In this document: one piece after another, positions 49,437 through 54,998 of the stretch | How the letters are laid out: each line of letters begins with the position of its first letter | Position numbering within the stretch: position 1 is the stretch's first letter | Source: Truepera sp. | GTDB lineage: Bacteria > Deinococcota > Deinococci > Deinococcales > Trueperaceae | DNA: 54,998 bases | Direction: 5' to 3' | Assembly (NCBI GenBank): GCA_018333895.1 | Contig: JAGXSJ010000178.1 | Coordinates: 1 to 54,998, forward strand | Program-made: the position numbers and the translations under genes | The notes under the pieces: generated by a model | Told to the model about the DNA's origin: nothing | The model's input: only the letters and a program-made list of their open reading frames with translations | Databases searched by the model: none

Positions 49437-49440
49437 ATTT

Positions 49441-50583
49441 TCACGGGAACATCCTATCAACCCAGGCCAGCGGATCGGTCGATATCCCGCTCACCCGCAT
49501 CTCCCAATGCAGGTGCGGCCCGGTCGAGAGGCCGGTCGAACCGATCTCACCGATGAGAGTGCCGCGCTCTATTAAGTCGCCAACCTGTACGTGCAGCCTT
49601 GCCTGATGGAAGTAGTGGCTAAACACCCCACCGCCGTGGTCGATCATGGTGAAGCCGCCCCGGATCGGATAGAAACCGGCGGCCACCACCGTGCCGCGGT
49701 TGGTGGCCATAATCGGCGTGCCGACCGGCGCAGCGATGTCAGTACCGTGATGAAACGCCACCTGACCGCCGCGCACGAAGCGCCGCGGCGCCCCAAAAGG
49801 GCTGCTCAGCCGTCCTTCAGCGGGGAGCAGAAACGGCTCGCGCCAGACCGGCTCGGGTTTGGCTGCGGCCTGAGCAGCCTCGACCACCGCCGCCTCGAGC
49901 GCCCGGTTCTCGGGTGTCACCACGCTGAGGACATTGGCCGCTACGTTAAGCTCCTGGACCGGCTGCGGGTAGTCGCCTACCCTGAGGGTATGATTGGCCA
50001 CCACAGTGCGGTTAAAGCCGTCGATTAGCTTAATGGTCAGCAACTGCTCCCCTGCCGCACTACCCAGCGGAACCGCGCCGAGCGCCACCGCCTCCGAGTC
50101 GTTACGGAAGACTCTGAGCGGCATATCCGCTAAACTGATACGCAGCTCACTTATGGCTATGGCTTCGGGCGGCAGCGCCACCCGGATGCTAAAGGGCTCG
50201 CCGGGAATGACCCGCTCCGGAGCGCGCACTAGCGGCTGCGCCAGCGGAATGCCAAAGATCTCAAAGCGGTGATGGCTTGCGTTGCCAGCGCGGTCGCGCG
50301 CGCTCAACGTAAGCGTCTGAGCACCGGACAGGGCTAGCAGCTCGAGCCGCAACTCCTGAGCCACGGCTTCATGCTGCTCACCTCCGTAACTCAGGGTGAA
50401 GCTAACCGGCCGGTCAGCGCTAATCAGGATGTTAAAGGGCAGCTCGGCAGGCACTATGGCTGGCAGCTCGGCATGGACTCGCGGGGGGGTAGCCTCGGCA
50501 GCGGTCAGCACCGCCGTCACACCGATAGCAGCCAGCCCCAGCAGCGCGGCAATAACCCAGGAAGTCCCTTTCACCTTAGCCAC
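49441..50583 (-). CDS. M23-family peptidoglycan endopeptidase (LytM-like)
   Basis: 380 aa. N-terminal signal or anchor helix (8-27), two beta-rich Ig-like regions (30-120, 120-205), a short coiled linker, then an M23 domain with H-H-G-T-D-I-A near residue 290, F-S-H-Y-F near 330 and H-L-H-W-E near 359. The zinc ligands (H-x3-D, H-x-H) are intact. The start is a GTG overlapping the hpt stop; no Shine-Dalgarno, so coupling is likely. It is a cell-wall hydrolase, third in the rluB-hpt-M23 operon. Confidence 0.9.
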   Translation of the reverse strand: MAKVKGTSWVIAALLGLAAIGVTAVLTAAEATPPRVHAELPAIVPAELPFNILISADRPVSFTLSYGGEQHEAVAQELRLELLALSGAQTLTLSARDRAGNASHHRFEIFGIPLAQPLVRAPERVIPGEPFSIRVALPPEAIAISELRISLADMPLRVFRNDSEAVALGAVPLGSAAGEQLLTIKLIDGFNRTVVANHTLRVGDYPQPVQELNVAANVLSVVTPENRALEAAVVEAAQAAAKPEPVWREPFLLPAEGRLSSPFGAPRRFVRGGQVAFHHGTDIAAPVGTPIMATNRGTVVAAGFYPIRGGFTMIDHGGGVFSHYFHQARLHVQVGDLIERGTLIGEIGSTGLSTGPHLHWEMRVSGISTDPLAWVDRMFP

Positions 50584-51115
50584 GCTGACTGGTCACGAAG
50601 GGGAGATTGCGGTACTGGTGATCGACATCCAGCCCATAGCCGTAGACGAAGGCGTCGTCGATCTCAAAACCGAGATAGTGCAGTGGCACCTCGACCTGGC
50701 GGCGCGACGGCTTGGACAACAGCGCCGCCACCTTGACCGATACCGGCCCGCGCCCCTGCAGGTAGTTAAGGAGGTAGCGCATAGTCAGGCCGGTATCGAC
50801 AATGTCCTCCACTAGGATCACGTGGCGGCCCTTGAGCGACTGATCGAGGTCTTTGACTAGCCGCACCTCGCCGCTGGTCTCGGTCCGTGAGCCGTAGCTC
50901 GACACCGACAGAAAATCGACCGTGAGTGGGCTGTCGATGGCGCGCACTAGGTCGGCCATAAAGATGAAAGCGCCGTTTAAGACGCAGATGAGATGGGGTG
51001 TGGTAGTGGCGTAATCGTCACGGATCTGCCGGCCCAACTCGGCCACCCGCTCCGTGATCTGAGCCTGACTGATCTGCACCAGCCCTTGGCCTAACTTAAA
51101 GATCGACTCGCTCAT
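50576..51115 (-). CDS. hpt: Hypoxanthine phosphoribosyltransferase
   Basis: 179 aa purine-salvage enzyme. The PRPP-binding motif V-E-D-I-V-D-T-G-L-T lies near residues 100-109, with L-N-G-A-F-I-F near 46-52 and V-S-S-Y-G-S near 71-76 (substrate loop). Converts hypoxanthine (and often guanine) to IMP/GMP. It overlaps rluB (ATGA) and the M23 peptidase gene. Confidence 0.94.
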   Translation of the reverse strand: MSESIFKLGQGLVQISQAQITERVAELGRQIRDDYATTTPHLICVLNGAFIFMADLVRAIDSPLTVDFLSVSSYGSRTETSGEVRLVKDLDQSLKGRHVILVEDIVDTGLTMRYLLNYLQGRGPVSVKVAALLSKPSRRQVEVPLHYLGFEIDDAFVYGYGLDVDHQYRNLPFVTSQRG

Positions 51116-51834
51116 TGTTGGTGGTCCGAGCGAAGTGAGAACATGTGTTCAGTATACCCAAGGCTTGCTAGCTCGAGCGGGGCAAGCTCGCGATACTGGC
51201 CGGGCGCTAAGTTGCCCAGCTTAAGCCCGGCGATACGGGTCCGCTTGAGGCGCACTACGCTAAAGCCCACCGCCGCCAGCATCCGCTTTAGCTGGCGCTT
51301 GCGCCCCTCCCCTAAGACCACGATGCAGCCGCCGGGAGCTGACCAGGCGCGCAGCGCGGCAGCCGGGCCGTCATCGAGCACTACCCCCTGCCTGAGCTGC
51401 TTAAGAGCTTGGGCGGAGAGCGTACCTTCGGCGCACCAGACGCGGTACTCCTTCTCCTGACCAAAGCGCGGATGGGTGAGCCGCTGCGTCAGCCATCCGT
51501 CGTTGGTAATCAGCAGCAGACCCTCAGAGTCCTGATCGAGCCGCCCGACCGGGTGTAGGCCTGCTAGCCGCGGCAAGCTATCGAGCACCGTTCTGCGTCC
51601 ACGCTCATCGCTAACGGTGCAGAGCTCCCCTACCGGCTTGTAGTAGGCGTAGGTTACGGTGTCGGGGCGCTTTATCCGCTGGCCGTCGATCCGCACCTCG
51701 TCACCTGCTGCCACCTTAGCTCCGAGCTTAGCCGGTTGGCCGTTGATGGTGACGCGGCCCGCCACAATCAACGCCTCAGCCTTGCGCCGACTGGCCACGC
51801 CGGCTTGAGCTAGCACCTTTTGCAACCGCTCCAT
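51112..51834 (-). CDS. RluB/RsuA-family rRNA pseudouridine synthase
   Basis: 240 aa. S4 RNA-binding domain (residues 1-60, [16 protein letters not shown]), then the catalytic domain with [12 protein letters not shown] near 98-109, including the catalytic Asp. RluB (23S) is more likely than RsuA by sequence style. The C-terminus F-S-L-R-S-D-H-Q-Q is encoded by the dispersed motif TTCTCACTTCGCTCGGA (51125-51141), so it may be a late extension. ATG 51834 has TAAAGT 6 nt upstream; a GTG one codon earlier is possible. Confidence 0.92.
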   Translation of the reverse strand: MERLQKVLAQAGVASRRKAEALIVAGRVTINGQPAKLGAKVAAGDEVRIDGQRIKRPDTVTYAYYKPVGELCTVSDERGRRTVLDSLPRLAGLHPVGRLDQDSEGLLLITNDGWLTQRLTHPRFGQEKEYRVWCAEGTLSAQALKQLRQGVVLDDGPAAALRAWSAPGGCIVVLGEGRKRQLKRMLAAVGFSVVRLKRTRIAGLKLGNLAPGQYRELAPLELASLGYTEHMFSLRSDHQQ

Positions 51835-51876
51835 CACTCCACTTTACCCCGCCAGGAGACTGCTATACTCTGCCGC
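51835..51876. promoter_or_regulatory. Compact divergent promoter of rluB and glyA
   Basis: The two start codons are only 42 bp apart. TATACT (51864-51869) lies 7 nt before the glyA ATG; TAAAGT on the minus strand (51841-51846) lies 6 nt before the rluB ATG. The two boxes are exactly 17 bp apart, so each -10 occupies the position of the other's -35. Confidence 0.6.
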
Positions 51877-53115
51877 ATGAGCGCCCCTAGCCTTCTTAAT
51901 ACCGATCAACGCGACGAGGTGCTGTTCGCCCTGATCGCCCGCGAAGCCGCGCGTCAGCACGACGGGCTCGAGCTAATCGCCTCGGAGAACTTCACCTCCC
52001 GGGCGGTCCTGGAGGCGACCGGCAGCATCCTGACCAACAAGTACGCCGAGGGCTACCCGCGCAAGCGCTGGTACGGCGGCTGCGAGGTGGTCGATGAAAT
52101 CGAGCAGCTAGCCATCGATCGCTCCAAGGCGCTATTCGGCGCGGCCTGGGCCAACGTCCAGCCGCACTCCGGCAGCAGCGCTAATCTGGCCGTCTATCAA
52201 GCGCTGCTCAAGCCCGGCGACACCGTGCTGGGCATGGATTTAGCCCACGGCGGGCACCTCACCCACGGCAGCCCGGTCAACTTCTCGGGTCTCAACTACC
52301 GGGTAGTCGGCTATCAGGTCCGGCCGGACAGCGAAGTTATTGACTTTGCCGAGATCCGGGCGCTAGCGCTAACGCATCGGCCCCGGCTGATTATCGCCGG
52401 CGCCTCGGCCTATAGCCGCCAGCTCGACTTTGCCCGCTTTAGGGCCATCGCCGACGAGGTCGGCGCCTACCTGTTAGCCGACATCGCCCACATCGCCGGG
52501 CTCATCGCCGCAGGCTTGCACCCCGACCCCATCCCTTACGCCCACGTGGTGACCACCACCACTCACAAGACGCTGCGCGGGCCGCGCAGCGGCCTGATCC
52601 TTAGCGGTGATGCCGAGTTGGGCAAGCTCATCGATCGGATGGTCTTTCCAGGCTTGCAGGGGGGGCCGCTGGTGCATGTCATCGCCGCCAAGGCGGTGGC
52701 CTTGTTTGAGGCCCTGCAGCCGGAGTTCAAGCGCTATCAGGCGCAAATAATCCGCAACGCCCAGCACCTAGCCGCCGAGTTGCAGAGCCGGGGCTACCGC
52801 ATCGTCTCAGGCGGCACCGACAATCATCTGTTAGTGGTCGATTTGCGCTCGCAGGGGTTAACCGGCCGCGAGGCCATCAAGCGGCTCGATCCGGTCAGTA
52901 TCACCGTCAGCAAGAGCTTAGTCCCCTTTGATCCCGAAACCCCCTTTGTCACCTCGGGCATCCGCCTCGGCACGCCGGCCCTAACTACCCGCGGCATGAC
53001 CGAAGCGGCTATGGGCGAGGTGGCGGTGCTCATCGACCGGGCGCTGCGCGGCGATAAGCCAGCACAGGTCAGGCGCGAGGTGCTGGCGCTAGCTAGCCGC
53101 TACCCGATGCCTTGA
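51877..53115 (+). CDS. glyA: Serine hydroxymethyltransferase
   Basis: 412 aa PLP enzyme interconverting serine and glycine with methylene-THF production, which also supplies ThyX. Motifs: [10 protein letters not shown] near residues 30-39, T-N-K-Y-A-E-G-Y-P near 56-64, R-Y/W-Y-G-G-C, and [11 protein letters not shown] with the PLP lysine near 231. Start chosen at 51877 because TATACT is 7 nt upstream and the family N-terminus begins there; the frame continues upstream through rluB's start region. Confidence 0.96.
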   Translation: MSAPSLLNTDQRDEVLFALIAREAARQHDGLELIASENFTSRAVLEATGSILTNKYAEGYPRKRWYGGCEVVDEIEQLAIDRSKALFGAAWANVQPHSGSSANLAVYQALLKPGDTVLGMDLAHGGHLTHGSPVNFSGLNYRVVGYQVRPDSEVIDFAEIRALALTHRPRLIIAGASAYSRQLDFARFRAIADEVGAYLLADIAHIAGLIAAGLHPDPIPYAHVVTTTTHKTLRGPRSGLILSGDAELGKLIDRMVFPGLQGGPLVHVIAAKAVALFEALQPEFKRYQAQIIRNAQHLAAELQSRGYRIVSGGTDNHLLVVDLRSQGLTGREAIKRLDPVSITVSKSLVPFDPETPFVTSGIRLGTPALTTRGMTEAAMGEVAVLIDRALRGDKPAQVRREVLALASRYPMP

Positions 53116-53134
53116 AGCAGCTAGCAGTTTTAGC

Positions 53135-53163
53135 AAAGAGTGGCTGAGTGCTTACTCTTTTCT
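53135..53163 (+). terminator. Possible terminator after glyA
   Basis: AAAGAGT (53135-53141) and ACTCTTT (53154-53160) form a 7-bp stem with a 12-nt loop and a short T tract, 20 bp after the glyA stop. It could also serve the convergent binding-protein gene. Confidence 0.45.
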
Positions 53164-53172
53164 CACTCCTCG

Positions 53173-54483
53173 CTACCAAGCCTCACCGCGGATGCGCACC
53201 AGCTGCTGCTCGAGCGCTGACAAGGCCACCTCAGGGCTGGTGGCTCCCTGTAAAATCCGGAAAACTTCGGTCTGAAAGGCGGTGCTAACGCTGTCATAAG
53301 CCGCCGCGGTCACGGTAGATGGGCGGGCTACCGCTGCCAGCAAGATCGCCGGCATGCGCGCAAAGAAGGGGTTAGCGGCTAGCACGTCCGGGTCCTGATA
53401 GAGCGAGCGCCGGGTAGGGTTGTAGGCCCCGCGGATGGCGCGAAACTCTTGCGCCTCGGCGCTGGTCATGAAGCGCACCAGCTCGACGGCTTGCTGCGGG
53501 AAGCGGCTATGCCTGCTGACCGCTAGCTGCCAGCCGCCCAAGGCGGCAGCCGAGCCCGCGGCACCTTGCGGCAGCGGCATCACGTCGAAGCGGCCACGCA
53601 CCGCGCTCCCCTCGCGCTGGCCAAGGGCGTAGGCATAAGGCCAGTTGCGCATGAAGGCAGCGTTACCAGCTTCCCACAGTGCCCGCGCCTCCTCTTCACC
53701 CATAGCCAGCACCTCGGGCGGCGAGATGGTGCCGATCCAGCGCTGCGCTCGAGCCAGAGCCTGCACGCTGGCCTGGTTGTTGACGCTAATGCGGCCGTCG
53801 GGCTCGACAATGGTCCCGGCTCCCTCTGAGGCCAACCACTCCAAGGCGTTGCAGGTCAGTGACTCGGACGAGCGCCCCTGCCAGACAAAGCCCCAGAACG
53901 CCTCGTTACCGGCTGCCCGCTCGCCCTCCTGGATAATACGCGCCATATAGGCTAGGTCGTTCCAGGTGGTGGGAAGCGTATTAAAACCGTACCTCTGCAA
54001 CAGGTCGGTGCGGTAGTAAAGGAGTCCGGCGTCGGTGAACCACGGAACGGCGAGTAATCGACCGTTAACGGTGTTGTTGGCGACCATCTCCGGGAAAAAG
54101 TCGGCTAGCTGTGCCGGGTTGAAGTAGGGGGTAAGGTCGAGCAGATCGTCGGCCAACATCCCTGGCCAGATCACATCGACCATCACCACATCCATCCCGG
54201 TTGAACGGGTTAAAAACAGCTCGCGCAGCAGGTGCAGGCGCAAGGTGGCGTTCTGCGGCGTGAGTTTAGGGATGACCGTGTAGCCGGTCCGGGCGGCAAA
54301 CTGCTGGACTAACTCACTACAGAGCTCGAAGTCGAGGCCTACGCCACCGCAATCCATAGTCAGCGTGACGGCGGCGGGAGCTGCCGAGCGGATAGGGTTA
54401 TCGGGGCGGATCTGGAGATAAGCCCAAGCCAGGCCCGCAACGACCACTAAGCTGCCAAATAACAATATCAACCAACGCTTCAC
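53173..54483 (-). CDS. Family 1 (sugar) ABC transporter substrate-binding protein
   Basis: 436 aa. N-terminal TM/signal segment (5-25) without a lipobox Cys, then an SBP_bac_1 fold: M-D-V-V-M-V-D-V-I-W-P near residues 98-108, F-T-D-A-G-L-L-Y-Y-R-T-D-L-L near 149-162, T-W-N-D-L near 173, and G-G-W-Q-L-A-V-S near 316-323. Likely binds a di- or oligosaccharide. GGGAGG precedes the ATG. It starts 11 bp after the HAMP protein gene; permease genes are not in the window. Confidence 0.9.
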   Translation of the reverse strand: MKRWLILLFGSLVVVAGLAWAYLQIRPDNPIRSAAPAAVTLTMDCGGVGLDFELCSELVQQFAARTGYTVIPKLTPQNATLRLHLLRELFLTRSTGMDVVMVDVIWPGMLADDLLDLTPYFNPAQLADFFPEMVANNTVNGRLLAVPWFTDAGLLYYRTDLLQRYGFNTLPTTWNDLAYMARIIQEGERAAGNEAFWGFVWQGRSSESLTCNALEWLASEGAGTIVEPDGRISVNNQASVQALARAQRWIGTISPPEVLAMGEEEARALWEAGNAAFMRNWPYAYALGQREGSAVRGRFDVMPLPQGAAGSAAALGGWQLAVSRHSRFPQQAVELVRFMTSAEAQEFRAIRGAYNPTRRSLYQDPDVLAANPFFARMPAILLAAVARPSTVTAAAYDSVSTAFQTEVFRILQGATSPEVALSALEQQLVRIRGEAW

Positions 54484-54494
54484 GTAAGCCTCCC

Positions 54495-54998
54495 TTAACG
54501 CCGCCGGCGGCGTAGCCGCTCCAGGCTCTCTTGCAGGCTGATGCGCATGCGCTCGAGCGCCCGGCTCAGCTCGCCTAGCTCATCATTGGTAGTAAGGAGC
54601 ACGCTCTTTTCGAGATCGCCCCGGCTCATCTGCTCGGCAGCCTTCGTTAAATAGAGCACGTTGCGCGTCTGGCTGCGGGCCAAGGCGATGGCGATAACAA
54701 TCGCTAGCAACACCGGCAGCACACTGAGCGCCACAGTGTTAAAAAGCAGCGTCCGTACCCGCTCTACTACCACCTCGTCGGCAATGCCGATAACTACTGC
54801 CCCCAACACCTGATCGCCCCGCTGCACAGCGTGCGATGCAACCTCGATGCGGGTGCCGGCCAGATCAATTAAGCGGCTCGGCGGGTCGATCGGCCCCATG
54901 GCGATGCCATGCTGTTCGGCAAAGGCCCGGGCCATGGCGCCTGACGCTCGCTGACGGACACCGGTATAGATCTCACCGGCCAGCGCCTCGAGGCTGGG
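54495..54998 (-). CDS. Sensor-like HAMP-domain membrane protein, 5' end missing
   Basis: The frame is open to the right edge, so the N-terminus is lost. What remains is the end of a periplasmic Cache-like domain (R-I-E-V-A-S-H-A-V-Q-R-G-D-Q-V-L-G-A-V-V-I-G), one TM helix (V-L-P-V-L-L-A-I-V-I-A-I-A-L-A) and a HAMP domain (Y-L-T-K-A-A-E-Q-M-S-R-G-D-L ... D-E-L-G-E-L-S-R-A-L-E-R-M). It then stops after E-R-L-R-R-R-R-R, with no kinase, cyclase or chemotaxis domain. It precedes the sugar-binding protein gene by 11 bp. Confidence 0.8.
   Translation of the reverse strand, partial: PSLEALAGEIYTGVRQRASGAMARAFAEQHGIAMGPIDPPSRLIDLAGTRIEVASHAVQRGDQVLGAVVIGIADEVVVERVRTLLFNTVALSVLPVLLAIVIAIALARSQTRNVLYLTKAAEQMSRGDLEKSVLLTTNDELGELSRALERMRISLQESLERLRRRRR

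Larger units (their letters stand above)
49013..49440. other. 428-bp intergenic region with repeats
   Basis: Holds the composite repeat copy C (49051-49180) and a second hairpin region (49362-49436). No gene I can support. The promoter of the peptide operon should lie here, but I do not see a clear one. Confidence 0.6.

Overview
This is a GC-rich, gene-dense bacterial chromosome window that I read as Deinococcota, most likely a Truepera-like lineage (inference). The evidence is a LysZ-type [LysW]-aminoadipate kinase (the lysine route typical of Thermus/Deinococcus and archaea), a flavin-dependent thymidylate synthase, Lpt-type envelope transport genes, and many genes with a TANNNT -10 box 5 to 8 nt before the start codon, as in the leaderless mRNAs known from Deinococcus. 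Nothing in the sequence alone fixes the genus.

Layout. 1-6.9 kb: truncated secreted protein, thyX, rlmH, a cysteine-less redoxin, a SufT/MIP18 protein, rodA/ftsW, a YceI protein and a BatA/VWA membrane protein. 7.0-15.6 kb: one cytochrome c maturation operon, ccdA-ccmA-ccmB-ccmC-ccmD-ccmE-ccmF-ccmG-ccmH-ccmI, in which ccmI is fused to a cytochrome c domain, followed by a Rieske protein. 15.7-20.7 kb: a secreted ExeM-like nuclease and the DNA uptake pair comEA-comEC. 20.7-23.3 kb: a frameshifted ATC-hydrolase gene, a vapB-vapC-lysZ overlapping operon, an integrase remnant and tRNA-Lys. 23.3-34.3 kb: GPH symporter, response regulator with BTAD domain, HtrA protease, an LptF/G - LptD-like - OstA envelope group, an M16 peptidase pair and tRNA-Gln.

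34.3-43.4 kb: orphan AbrB protein, a 3'-truncated molybdopterin oxidoreductase, an AT-richer HicB-like pair, then a GbsR-type regulator controlling a Lol/MacB-like export operon (permease, LolA-like carrier, permease, ATPase, outer-membrane barrel). That operon is interrupted by a four-helix-bundle gene flanked by exact 13-bp inverted repeats and a 15-bp tandem array; I regard it as the best candidate for an undescribed mobile cassette, related to the intervening sequences of 23S rRNA genes. 43.4-55 kb: phosphatase-superfamily enzyme and trpS, a dipeptide ABC operon (SBP-DppB-DppC), rluB-hpt-M23 peptidase, divergent glyA, a sugar-binding protein and a HAMP protein running off the edge.

Intergenic DNA is rich in dispersed hairpin repeats of several families. 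Copies of one family (TCCTGCG-loop-CGCAGGA) sit exactly at the frameshift of one gene and next to the truncated end of another, so these repeats appear to be active in gene decay.
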